Below, piece by piece: positions 1 to 7,587 of a stretch of DNA of 37,583 nucleotides. A program made the position numbers and the translations under genes. Numbering within the stretch: position 1 is the stretch's first letter; each line of letters starts with the position of its first letter. The DNA is from Apilactobacillus kunkeei (lineage in GTDB: Bacteria > Bacillota > Bacilli > Lactobacillales > Lactobacillaceae). The notes under the pieces were generated by a model, which saw nothing but the letters and a program-made list of their open reading frames with translations, made no database searches and was not told the origin of the DNA. The stretch spans positions 1-37,583 of the forward strand of contig NZ_JXDF01000030.1 in NCBI RefSeq assembly GCF_001308195.1, read 5' to 3'.

Positions 1-210
1 TCTGCTTCTAGCTCTGAAAACAAAAACTCCAGCGCTCAATCTTCTGCTTCTAGCTCTGAAAACAAAAACTCCAGCGCTCAATCTTCTGCTTCCAGCTCTG
101 AAAACCAAAGCTCTAGCGCTCAATCTTCTGCTTCTAGCTCTGAAAACAAAAACTCCAGCGCTCAATCTTCTGCTTCCAGCTCTGTAGCTCAAAGTTCTAG
201 TGCTCAATCT
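1..210 (+). repeat. Five 42-bp tandem repeats coding for Ser-rich units
   Basis: Units start at 1, 43, 85, 127 and 169. Each encodes 14 residues of the type SASSSENKNSSAQS. Units 1, 2 and 4 encode the same peptide, unit 3 has Gln-Ser for Lys-Asn, and unit 5 has Val-Ala-Gln replacing Glu-Asn-Lys. The array continues beyond the window's left edge, so its copy number cannot be read. Confidence 0.9.
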
Positions 211-531
211 TCTGTTGCCGGTAGCCACAGCAACAATGCAGGTAATCCAACATCAAAGAAGAGTTCTACTAACACTACTCCAAACAGCAAATCATCAGCA
301 AATCATGGTAATAACGCTGGTAATCCAAACAGAACCGTTACCATCAAGCATGTAGATCCAGCTGTGCCGGGTAACAATAACAAAGCTTCTCATCATGATG
401 CTGAAAGTAAAAACAAGTTACCACAAACTGGTGACAAAACTGAACAAAATGTGCTAATCTCTCTTGGTGCAGTTGCAATCGCTACTGCATTAGGACTAGC
501 TGCATTTGCTCTACGTCGTAAAAATAAATAA
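1..531 (+). CDS. LPXTG-anchored serine-rich repeat surface protein (3' end only)
   Basis: The reading frame is open from the first base and ends with TAA at 529-531, so only the C-terminal 176 residues are present. They begin with five tandem 14-residue Ser/Ala-rich units. A Ser/Asn/Gly-rich spacer follows, then the sortase motif LPQTG (418-432), a hydrophobic segment and a positively charged tail ending RRKNK. This is the standard cell-wall sorting signal, so the protein is expected to be exported and covalently linked to peptidoglycan by sortase A. Its binding domain lies outside the window. The C terminus resembles the two LPXTG proteins at the right end. The role is probably adhesion or aggregation, inferred from architecture only. 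Confidence 0.9.
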   Translation, partial: SASSSENKNSSAQSSASSSENKNSSAQSSASSSENQSSSAQSSASSSENKNSSAQSSASSSVAQSSSAQSSVAGSHSNNAGNPTSKKSSTNTTPNSKSSANHGNNAGNPNRTVTIKHVDPAVPGNNNKASHHDAESKNKLPQTGDKTEQNVLISLGAVAIATALGLAAFALRRKNK

Positions 532-540
532 CGATTAATC

Positions 541-577
541 AAAAAGACCCCTGAAATTAATTCGGGGGTCTTTTTTT
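541..577. terminator. Bidirectional intrinsic terminator
   Basis: An A-run, the stem AAGACCCC/GGGGGTCTT and a T-run sit between two convergent genes. The hairpin has poly-U tracts in both directions and can end both the surface-protein gene and the minus-strand gene whose stop codon is at 576-578. Confidence 0.85.
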
Positions 578-1223
578 AGAATAGAGAATTTAAGCGTTTT
601 AAATCATTAATATTAAATTTACGATGCTTACCATCAACTAATTTATTACTCTTTTCGTCACGATTTACCAAACTATATTGAGATTGATCTTTAATAAATT
701 CCTGAATAATTGCTTTTAACCACTTAGTGCTCTTAGTTTGGGTGATTTTCATCTCGACTTCTTTTTGAATAACTTGCGTAGCGTCGTTTAAATCCTTTTG
801 TGAACTGGTAATATCATATGTATCATCGCCATAATCAAAATATTCGTTCATAAAATTGATATATTGTGTTTCTAGACGTTTACTTGGCCACCATGCCATA
901 AGAATTGGTCGACGATCCTTAGAAGTTGAGTTTTCCCACTTTTGCCCATTTCTAAGAATCATCTTTGGTCGATACCACGTGTTAAATGTCAGGTACCCGT
1001 CTACAGTTGATATGTTTTGTTCATCAATCTTGTAAAACGCATTATTTTTCGAATAATTGTTTTGCGGATTATACGCTGGTTTTACAATTCCTGAAGTTTC
1101 CGCTCTTGAATTCGAGATTGATAAAATTAAACCAACTCCAAACAATGCTGCTACTATCATTGCACAAGTCGCAATCGACAATAGCAGTTTTTTGCGCAAG
1201 AAACTCAGCTGTCCTTTTTTCAT
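576..1223 (-). CDS. Small secreted or anchored protein resembling the N-terminal part of a GH70 glucansucrase core
   Basis: The protein has 215 residues. I chose the ATG at 1223 because AGGAG (1232-1236) lies 8 nt upstream; the longer ORF would start on top of that site. Residues about 8-35 form a signal peptide or membrane anchor. The rest contains VDGYLTFNTWYRPKMIL, a run RRPILMAWWPSK and a stretch with STKWL. These match, in order, the conserved VDxYLTxxSWYRPKxIL, FRPLLMxWWPxxxTQxxYxNxM and STxWL blocks that precede the catalytic barrel in GH70 dextransucrases. The barrel, its Asp/Glu catalytic residues and any glucan-binding repeats are absent: the gene stops cleanly and has its own terminator. 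It is therefore either a remnant or a domesticated non-catalytic domain. The family resemblance is from memory of conserved blocks; the function is unknown. Confidence 0.72.
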   Translation of the reverse strand: MKKGQLSFLRKKLLLSIATCAMIVAALFGVGLILSISNSRAETSGIVKPAYNPQNNYSKNNAFYKIDEQNISTVDGYLTFNTWYRPKMILRNGQKWENSTSKDRRPILMAWWPSKRLETQYINFMNEYFDYGDDTYDITSSQKDLNDATQVIQKEVEMKITQTKSTKWLKAIIQEFIKDQSQYSLVNRDEKSNKLVDGKHRKFNINDLKRLNSLF

Positions 1224-1344
1224 TATAAGCACTCCTAGTTTCATATTATGGTACTAATTTTACCACAAAAGAATATTTCTCTTGCTTCATTGATAAAATC
1301 ATGAAATATTAGATATTATTGTTTAATTCTAGGAGATGTTTATA

Positions 1345-1980
1345 TTGAAAGCAAAGATGTTGTTTAGAATCATCTTGTACATAATTGGACTAAATATTTT
1401 AGCACTTGGTACAACACTATTCGCATGCGGAAAACTCGGGGTTAGTTCGTTAGTATCTGTACCACAAACTTTATCATTTATTTTAAATACTACTTTAGGT
1501 CATGCCACTACGATGTTCTTTATTATTTTGGTGGTCATCCAATTAATTATCATTAGAAAATTTGAATTAAAAATAGTTTTACAATTGGTCCTAGCATTTA
1601 TTTTTGATTGGCTGGTTGATTTTTATGGATTAACCGTTGGATTGAAACGGATTCCATTACAGGGATATGATGAAAAAATCCCGGTAACTTTACTAGCTAT
1701 TCTATGTACAGCATTAGGGATTTTTATGATGGTAAAAGCATCTTTCGTCCTAATTCCAGCTGATGGATTTGTTAATGTCATCAGTGATAAATTTAGTAAA
1801 CCATTTGGCCAAATGAAGTTTTGTTTTGACGCATCCATGATTGTCATCACAATCATTTTGGGCTTAATATTCCTACATTACGTCACTTCAATTGGAATTG
1901 GGACTGTTTTAGCAGTTCTATTCGTGGGCCAATTGATCAATCTATTTAATTACATTGTGGATAAGACTAAAAAAGCTTAG
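1345..1980 (+). CDS. YczE/YitT-like integral membrane protein
   Basis: The protein has 211 residues and about five hydrophobic helices. The phrase LGTTLFACGKLGVSSLVSVPQ near the N terminus and the pattern VLIPADGFVNVISDKF fit the YczE/YyaS/YitT-like membrane family found next to transport or regulatory genes in Firmicutes. Substrate and function are unknown. The longest ORF starts at ATG 1336, but AGGAG at 1331-1335 abuts that ATG. The TTG at 1345, 9 nt from the SD, is the more likely start; ATG 1357 is also possible. The gene is monocistronic, with a terminator overlapping its stop codon. Confidence 0.7.
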   Translation: MKAKMLFRIILYIIGLNILALGTTLFACGKLGVSSLVSVPQTLSFILNTTLGHATTMFFIILVVIQLIIIRKFELKIVLQLVLAFIFDWLVDFYGLTVGLKRIPLQGYDEKIPVTLLAILCTALGIFMMVKASFVLIPADGFVNVISDKFSKPFGQMKFCFDASMIVITIILGLIFLHYVTSIGIGTVLAVLFVGQLINLFNYIVDKTKKA

Positions 1981-2003
1981 AGCGATAGCCCTAAGCTTTT
2001 TTA
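1969..2003. terminator. Bidirectional intrinsic terminator
   Basis: The stem AAAAGCTTAG (1971-1980) pairs with CTAAGCTTTT (1991-2000), with A- and T-tracts on either side. It overlaps the stop codon of the upstream membrane protein and sits right after the minus-strand gene ending at 2004. Confidence 0.8.
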
Positions 2004-2483
2004 TTATTTAAAATTACGTCGGTATCCTAAATACGTTGAGACAACAAACGCTATTGGATATATAACAAAGAGAATAAAGTCGAAGTGGCCGCCCAAAATT
2101 AAGTTGAAACAAATAAGAACCGTCATTATAGCTACTAATGTAATTAAATTTTGAATGATAAAACTTCTGATAGCTATTTTTCGTTCACTGTCGTTACTAT
2201 AATCATATTCATCTAATCCATGGTTTTTCGCAACAATATTCATATATGTTAATGCAATTAAAACGGCTATTGAATCTGCAAAAATCATACCAATCGCAAT
2301 ATTGGAAGTATCGTAAAAGTTCCCTATTCCAAGTGATACAAAGATTGAAACAAACAGAAAGATAATCAGTCCAAATGCCACCTTGTTGGCAGCCTCAGAA
2401 ATTACCTTATTGGTAAATTCATCAAATGGTTCATTAATACCGTAAATAAATTTAACTAACTTCGTAAATAAAGATTCCTTCAT
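2004..2483 (-). CDS. DUF3278-like membrane protein, paralog 1
   Basis: The protein has 159 residues. The start is placed at the third codon of the longest ORF because GAGGTG (2491-2496) is 7 nt from it, and this restores the N terminus MKESLFTKLVKFIYGI, which matches the next gene. There are four predicted hydrophobic helices, and a charged cytoplasmic loop (YDYSNDSERKIAIR) lies between the second and third. The sequence type resembles the DUF3278 family often encoded beside small Xre regulators in lactobacilli. It is the last gene of a three-gene minus-strand operon and lies 11 nt after its paralog. Function is unknown. Confidence 0.68.
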   Translation of the reverse strand: MKESLFTKLVKFIYGINEPFDEFTNKVISEAANKVAFGLIIFLFVSIFVSLGIGNFYDTSNIAIGMIFADSIAVLIALTYMNIVAKNHGLDEYDYSNDSERKIAIRSFIIQNLITLVAIMTVLICFNLILGGHFDFILFVIYPIAFVVSTYLGYRRNFK

Positions 2484-2494
2484 ATTCATTCACC

Positions 2495-2992
2495 TCATTT
2501 TTTAAATTGACGACAATACTGAGTATAGATTGCCACCAAAATACCAATAAAACAACCAATAAAGGATGGAAAAATACTTTCGGACATTCCCAAATATCTA
2601 AACCAAACCGAAATTGGATACATAGCAAGTGACAAAGTCAATACAGTCGTGAATATTCTACTGATAATAAATCTTTTACCATAAATCTTTCGTTCTTCTT
2701 CATTATCAAATTCATAGCAATCCAATTTATTTTTTCTAATGATTCTACTCATATATGCACTTGCAATCAAATGCACAAATATATCAGCCATAATTACACC
2801 ACTTACTACATTCATAGGACTGAACCATCTTATCAGTACCATCAACGCATATGCTGACATAAGAAGATATACCATTAACCCCATCGCGATTTTATTTCCA
2901 GCATCGTTAATGACATCCCTGGCAAACTCATCAAACGGTTTGCCAATTCCATAAAAATATTTAACTAGTTTTATAAACAATGATTCTTTCAT
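2495..2992 (-). CDS. DUF3278-like membrane protein, paralog 2
   Basis: The protein has 165 residues and is a clear paralog of the downstream gene: it shares the N-terminal pattern MKESLFxKLVKxxYGIxxPFDEF, the four-helix layout and the central charged segment with ERKI. It starts 3 nt after the stop of the Xre gene, and the best SD (GGAG) lies inside the end of that gene, which implies translational coupling. The pair looks like a local duplication, and the products may form a heteromer. No catalytic motif is visible and the function is unknown. Confidence 0.68.
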   Translation of the reverse strand: MKESLFIKLVKYFYGIGKPFDEFARDVINDAGNKIAMGLMVYLLMSAYALMVLIRWFSPMNVVSGVIMADIFVHLIASAYMSRIIRKNKLDCYEFDNEEERKIYGKRFIISRIFTTVLTLSLAMYPISVWFRYLGMSESIFPSFIGCFIGILVAIYTQYCRQFKK

Positions 2993-2995
2993 CGG

Positions 2996-3196
2996 CTATT
3001 CCACTCCTTCATTCCAAAATAAAGTATTTAAATCTGTTTTTAGTGCTTTGGCAATGTTGAAACATAGTTTCAAGCTCGGATTGTATTCTCCCTTTTCAAT
3101 CAAACTTAACGTTTGGCGGGAGATACCAACAGATTTAGCCAAATCCTTTTGCTGCACATTTTCTTTTGTGCGTATTTCTCTAACACGATTTTCCAA
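2996..3196 (-). CDS. Xre-family helix-turn-helix regulator
   Basis: This 66-residue protein is almost entirely one HTH_3 domain, with the characteristic QQKDLAKSVGISRQTLSLIEKGEYNPSL segment at about residues 15-40. It starts with TTG (3194-3196), preceded by CTCCT on the plus strand (AGGAG on the coding strand) at 7 nt. It heads an operon with two DUF3278-like membrane genes. Short Xre proteins of this kind usually repress their own operon, and a 10-bp inverted repeat upstream (3241-3276) is a plausible operator. Confidence 0.85.
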   Translation of the reverse strand: MENRVREIRTKENVQQKDLAKSVGISRQTLSLIEKGEYNPSLKLCFNIAKALKTDLNTLFWNEGVE

Positions 3197-3240
3197 AATG
3201 TTGCTCCTCTGATTATCATGTGATTTTTATATTAATTTAG

Positions 3241-3276
3241 GTAATATATATATTCCATATGTAAACTATATATTAC
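3241..3276 (-). promoter_or_regulatory. Inverted repeat upstream of the Xre operon, possible operator
   Basis: GTAATATATA (3241-3250) is perfectly mirrored by TATATATTAC (3267-3276) with a 16-nt spacer. It lies 45-80 bp upstream of the Xre start, in an AT-rich stretch that should contain the promoter; TTTACA on the minus strand falls inside it. Autoregulation by the Xre protein is inferred from position. Confidence 0.4.
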
Positions 3277-3307
3277 ATAGGATTAAAAAACAAGTAATTA
3301 TTTCAAA

Positions 3308-3337
3308 TAAAAAAGACGCCAATTTCTGGCGTCTTTT
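3308..3337. terminator. Intrinsic terminator downstream of the STAND NTPase gene
   Basis: The stem AAAGACGCC/GGCGTCTTT encloses a 7-nt loop and is flanked by A- and T-runs. It lies 9 bp past the stop codon of the minus-strand gene. Before the proposed insertion of that gene it would have been the terminator of rlmH. Confidence 0.85.
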
Positions 3338-3341
3338 TGCG

Positions 3342-3353
3342 TATCTTATTTAT
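3342..3353 (-). repeat. 12-bp direct repeat at the distal end of the STAND gene
   Basis: The minus-strand sequence ATAAATAAGATA spans the stop codon of the STAND gene (TAA at 3346-3348). The identical 12-mer lies at 6869-6880 across the stop codon of rlmH. Together they bracket the gene like an att or target-site duplication. Confidence 0.5.
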
Positions 3354-6300
3354 CAACATAATCTTTAATTTCTTCTTGATGTATTCTATCTTCGAGATTC
3401 TTATGAATTTTGTTTAAATATATATAATTATCAAGATCTCCATAGAAAACATCTTGAAGTTTATCAATGAAGTTCTTTTGTGTCTCCAATACAGGTATAA
3501 GTGATCCCGACCATCCAAATTCTTTATGAAGCGGATAAATTTCTTTCAACGAAATTTTTTTATCTTTAATTATTTCAAAAAAGGGAATAGAATCCTCATA
3601 ATTAAAATAATAGTTAACTAAATTCATTATATTTTTAATACAACAAATATCATTACTTCTATTCAATTTTTTGAGTAGCCAATCTTTGCTCTTGGCATTT
3701 ATAGCACCAAAAAAAGAACTCCAAAAAGACCGATGAATTTGAAAACAATCGGAATCATCATCTAAAAATTTAGATAAATATTCTTTAAAGTATTCACTAT
3801 CCCATAGATTGATTAGGAGATTACTATAATCATTAAAATAATTGATAAGTAAATCATCGCGATATGTCTTTTCTAATAGTGAACTTATAAAATATTCATT
3901 ATCAATAAGAAATTTAGCAATACCATATTCAAGTCCACATAAAGTCTTTGTCATACATTTTATGCAAATATCAATTAGATCACTTTTGTTAGAAATATTC
4001 TTAAAAATGTTTTTAAACAAGTCAACATCTAAGTCATATATTATCTCATACGCGTCAACCTTTAGACTTCTACTGATAATTTCTTGAATGATTTGAGTAT
4101 TTTCTTGTACCCGATTAATAAATATATTTAGCCTTACGAATTTCATTTGTTCATCATTCATACAATGGATTACATCTTTTATGTCGGCAACAAAACCATT
4201 TTCAATTGTTTGATTGGAACAAATAACATTATAATAATGGACAGGATGTTTAAATAATTCATCCGAAAAATCTTTCAAAAAATCTTTAATACCATATTCA
4301 CATGCCAAGATATTTACAAAGTAAAAGTTATAATTATTAATATCATTTTTCATAATTTCAGATATAAACAGTTTCTTTTCTTTATCATCGAAAAAAGCAA
4401 TTAATCTATTTATATTACATATAAAATTACTGTTTTTTAGAATCTTACTATATGAATCGTATTTCATTAGATATCCAGGCAAAACATCTATTTTTAATTT
4501 ATCATAAGCAGCATTTTTAATGCTGCCTTTCAAATAATAACTCAACATTGCATAACCTAATTGAAAATCATCAAATTCATTAATTTGGGTAGGAGAACAA
4601 CTACCGTCGTTATGTGCAAAAAAGTAATCAACACTCATCAATTTTTTATAATCACTATTTAAATTACACATTTTCAAAGATTCCAAAAGGATTTGTTCAC
4701 TAATAGTGTCTTTAGCATTTAAGTTTTTTCTAAAGTTTCTTACTATGAATGAATCAATTTCTGAGCAATTAGGAACTTTTACCAATAAGCTAAATACTAA
4801 AGAAATAAAATTAGTAAATCTTTCATCACTCGGCAAGGTCCAATTTCTCACACAAATATCTCTTTTCCCATTAAAAGTAATATTAGTTATATGTTTATCT
4901 AATAATTTATCACATAGATGAATAACAAATTCAATAAAATTAGAATTATCTTTATCAAAACACGCTTTGATTTCCTCAATGCATCTTTTCGGGTCCAAAA
5001 ATATATCTTCTTTATTTAAATCTGCCCCCAAATTTTGAACTATAAAATTAACAGAATTTTCTATTAAATCATTATTAAACTTCATTAATTTGAATATTAA
5101 TAACAATATTCCTCTTATATAATTTTCTCTGATTGAAGAATTCAAAATCTCTCTTGCTATTTCAAAAAAATAATAAGAATAATAGTTATTATCATCATCC
5201 TTATCATTTAAACTGGTGAAAATATCTATTATCGTATCATATGCTTCATCTGGAATTAAAGAACCATACTTAGATATAAAATTCAACTTTTGAGGGATAT
5301 CAAGTCTACTTTTAATTTTTTTATATATGTTAGAAATATCAATTTCTAATTTATTTAAATCGTTAATGTCCGAAATAAATGATAAAGCGTTATTTATTGC
5401 TATAACTATCGTTTCATTTCCAATCAAATCAATAAAAGTTGTTTCTAAAAGATTGTTTTTCTTGAATAAATAAACATAAAGAACATAATCCCTAAGAGAT
5501 TGATCTGAAACGCTGGCGATTCTTCTTTTATAAACATCACACAACTCATTTTTTTCTAAATAAGATAAATTATCGTTAAATTCTAATTCTTTTTGCCCAA
5601 TGTAACCAATAGCTTTAATAAAATGTTCGCTTTTCAAATCAAGCTTATTAAATACCGAAATCAAAAATAATGTATCTAAAATTGAATTACTCTTATTTAT
5701 GTCCTTTATGATACTTTCATAGTAGCTAGTAAGTATATTCTTAAAATTATTAGACAAAGCAATGCCTTTGTTTATTGCCAGTGCACAAATAATACTGTGA
5801 CGTGGATTGTTTTGAATTTTTCTTAAATCATTATCTGAAATTTGATTTTCATACCTTAAAAAGGATCCTTCAACCAATATTTTTTTTAGAGTATTAGAAT
5901 TAGGGGCCTCTAAATTAATCACTTTATAATTATATTGACTAATATCATTTTTTAAATCAGAAATAATATAATCTCTTATAGTACATAGTATCTTAATATT
6001 GTACATTTCACTATGGAGCAATGAAAGCAGATGCTTTAAATCTTCAATCTCATTTATATCATCAATAAATATGTAATTATTTCGTTTTGTTGATAAATAG
6101 AGTTTTAAATTATTTGTAACGTTAGTTGAATTACTTTTTATTAAAATACAATTATTTTCCATATTTTGTTGAAGATACTTAATTATCTCAACCGAACTTT
6201 TAGTTTTTCCCACCCCAGGTTTACCTGTAATTATTGTTATATCATTGTACTCTATGGATTCTTGTATTTTCCCTAATTGGTCATCATGCTCAATGTATGG

Positions 6301-6852
6301 ATTACTTATAGGTGCATTGAGTTCACTTTTATCATGGATTGAAATAAAATCTTGTAATCCAAATATTTGATCTGTTCCCTCTTCAAATCCACAAAAATCA
6401 ACTGCGATTTGATAGTAATTTTGCAATATATCATATGCCATCGATGTTGAAGATATTAATTCTAAATCGCACGGATCCGCAATTCTTTTAAGTTCCTCTT
6501 GTTTATAAGCAGGAACGTTATTCCCACCATAACAGCAAATTATCTTGCTTATACAGTTAATACTTATTTTACTTTTATCCTTAGCATCTTGAATATCGTT
6601 CTCTAGTTTTTTTATTGCATCTAAACGCGTACCATACATCACAAGTATGTATTTTCCATTACCATCCATTACATAACTATCAGGTGTACCAGCGGTTGTC
6701 TTATTTGTTCCTTGCATCGATCCTGGATCGCAAAAATTTTCCTTAAGATTCCAATTATTTTTTTCATATAAATATCTATCACAAAATTTTTGGAACTGTC
6801 CTCCTTCCATTTCTTTAATTGATTGTTCAATTTTGTTTATTCCGTTAATCAA
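3346..6852 (-). CDS. Predicted STAND-type NTPase with N-terminal PD-(D/E)XK-like domain (Avs-like defence candidate)
   Basis: The protein has 1168 residues. It starts at TTG (6850-6852), with AGAGAGGA 8 nt upstream and only 20 nt after rlmH, so the two are probably co-transcribed. Residues about 15-150 resemble the restriction-endonuclease-like domain that precedes nSTAND NTPases: G-T-P-D at 55-58, then the strand GKYILVMYGTR. The usual Glu-x-Thr/Lys of that strand reads Met-Tyr-Gly here, so nuclease activity is doubtful. Residues 200-330 carry a P-loop GKPGVGKT (210-217), a Walker B-like YIFIDD (260-265) and a sensor-like CTIRDY (290-295). The remaining ~800 residues look alpha-helical and repeat-like, as expected for a target-sensing region. 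The base composition is much more AT-rich than in the neighbours and codons such as ATA, AAT and TTA dominate, which suggests transfer. No partner nuclease, protease or recombinase lies beside it. A role in antiphage defence is inference from architecture. Confidence 0.68.
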   Translation of the reverse strand: MINGINKIEQSIKEMEGGQFQKFCDRYLYEKNNWNLKENFCDPGSMQGTNKTTAGTPDSYVMDGNGKYILVMYGTRLDAIKKLENDIQDAKDKSKISINCISKIICCYGGNNVPAYKQEELKRIADPCDLELISSTSMAYDILQNYYQIAVDFCGFEEGTDQIFGLQDFISIHDKSELNAPISNPYIEHDDQLGKIQESIEYNDITIITGKPGVGKTKSSVEIIKYLQQNMENNCILIKSNSTNVTNNLKLYLSTKRNNYIFIDDINEIEDLKHLLSLLHSEMYNIKILCTIRDYIISDLKNDISQYNYKVINLEAPNSNTLKKILVEGSFLRYENQISDNDLRKIQNNPRHSIICALAINKGIALSNNFKNILTSYYESIIKDINKSNSILDTLFLISVFNKLDLKSEHFIKAIGYIGQKELEFNDNLSYLEKNELCDVYKRRIASVSDQSLRDYVLYVYLFKKNNLLETTFIDLIGNETIVIAINNALSFISDINDLNKLEIDISNIYKKIKSRLDIPQKLNFISKYGSLIPDEAYDTIIDIFTSLNDKDDDNNYYSYYFFEIAREILNSSIRENYIRGILLLIFKLMKFNNDLIENSVNFIVQNLGADLNKEDIFLDPKRCIEEIKACFDKDNSNFIEFVIHLCDKLLDKHITNITFNGKRDICVRNWTLPSDERFTNFISLVFSLLVKVPNCSEIDSFIVRNFRKNLNAKDTISEQILLESLKMCNLNSDYKKLMSVDYFFAHNDGSCSPTQINEFDDFQLGYAMLSYYLKGSIKNAAYDKLKIDVLPGYLMKYDSYSKILKNSNFICNINRLIAFFDDKEKKLFISEIMKNDINNYNFYFVNILACEYGIKDFLKDFSDELFKHPVHYYNVICSNQTIENGFVADIKDVIHCMNDEQMKFVRLNIFINRVQENTQIIQEIISRSLKVDAYEIIYDLDVDLFKNIFKNISNKSDLIDICIKCMTKTLCGLEYGIAKFLIDNEYFISSLLEKTYRDDLLINYFNDYSNLLINLWDSEYFKEYLSKFLDDDSDCFQIHRSFWSSFFGAINAKSKDWLLKKLNRSNDICCIKNIMNLVNYYFNYEDSIPFFEIIKDKKISLKEIYPLHKEFGWSGSLIPVLETQKNFIDKLQDVFYGDLDNYIYLNKIHKNLEDRIHQEEIKDYVDK

Positions 6853-6868
6853 ATAATTATTCCTCTCT

Positions 6869-6880
6869 TATCTTATTTAT
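6869..6880 (-). repeat. 12-bp direct repeat at the rlmH 3' end
   Basis: This is the second copy of ATAAATAAGATA (minus strand). It overlaps the rlmH stop codon (6873-6875) and follows CATATC, so the rlmH end reads CATATCATAAATAA. The 3' end of rlmH (orfX) is the known attachment site of SCC elements in staphylococci. Confidence 0.5.
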
Positions 6881-7352
6881 GATATGGACTACCTTCATTG
6901 ATCATGAAAGCACGATAAATTTGTTCAGTCAGTACCAAACGCATCAATTGATGTGGCAAGGTAAAACGACCAAATGAAATTTGGGTGTCAGCACGTTTCA
7001 ATACCTTTGGCGCTAGACCAAGTGATCCACCAATCACAAAAGTGATGTCTGAATGACCATATGTGGCCAACTTATCGATTTCTTTGGCGAATTCTTCGGA
7101 TGCACGTTCTTTACCAAGAATGGCTAATGCATATACATATTCCTTGTCGGCAATTTTGTCTAAGATTCTAGTTCCTTCCTTATCCATAACGTCTTGAATC
7201 TCTGATTCACTAAGGGATTCAGGCGCTTTCTCATCTGGAACTTCGATAATCCGAAACTTACAAAAACGTGATAAACGCTTGCTATACTCATCAATTCCGG
7301 CCTTAAAATATTTTTCTTTTAATTTTCCGACCACAACTAGCTTAATATTCAT
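6873..7352 (-). CDS. rlmH: 23S rRNA pseudouridine-1915 N3-methyltransferase RlmH
   Basis: The protein has 159 residues, the family's normal length, once the start is placed at ATG 7352 ([15 protein letters not shown]), with GGAG 9 nt upstream. This SPOUT-class enzyme uses SAM to methylate pseudouridine 1915 in helix 69 of 23S rRNA on the assembled ribosome. The SAM-binding knot is visible as [11 protein letters not shown], and the conserved tail runs [28 protein letters not shown]. The next gene, the STAND NTPase, begins 20 nt downstream without an intervening terminator. The long upstream gap holds DnaA boxes. Confidence 0.97.
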   Translation of the reverse strand: MNIKLVVVGKLKEKYFKAGIDEYSKRLSRFCKFRIIEVPDEKAPESLSESEIQDVMDKEGTRILDKIADKEYVYALAILGKERASEEFAKEIDKLATYGHSDITFVIGGSLGLAPKVLKRADTQISFGRFTLPHQLMRLVLTEQIYRAFMINEGSPYHK

Positions 7353-7425
7353 TTGTGAAATCTCCTTTTTGAAATTTTGAACCACTATATTTAGTATGTG
7401 GAAATGTTGTTAACTACTACTAATA

Positions 7426-7587
7426 TTGTCCACAGATTGTCAAGGTTTTTCACGAGTTATCCACATCTGTGTATATGTCATTTTGACCCGTGTAACACTC
7501 AAGAAATACTGTCACACAGCCGTTTCACAATAGTGCATTTTCCGTGTAACTTTCTTTTCCACAATGTTACCCACAGAGTTATCCACA
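7426..7587 (+). promoter_or_regulatory. Cluster of DnaA boxes
   Basis: Two perfect consensus boxes TTATCCACA lie at 7457-7465 and 7579-7587. Three one-mismatch boxes lie at 7426-7434 (TTGTCCACA), 7555-7563 (TTTTCCACA) and 7567-7575 (TTACCCACA). All five are on the same strand, and an AT-rich tract follows. Such clusters occur at oriC and at DnaA-binding regulatory or titration loci. No dnaA, dnaN or rpmH is present in the window, so oriC itself is not demonstrated. Confidence 0.65.

Noticed and set aside
1-210. Regularly spaced repeats that could be read as a CRISPR array
   Set aside because: The repeats are contiguous 42-bp coding units without spacers, in frame with an LPXTG protein. The same applies to the 27-bp arrays at the right end.
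3342-6880. A complete SCC-like mobile element at rlmH
   Set aside because: There is no Ccr recombinase, no additional cargo and only a 12-bp repeat. I report only a possible insertion footprint.
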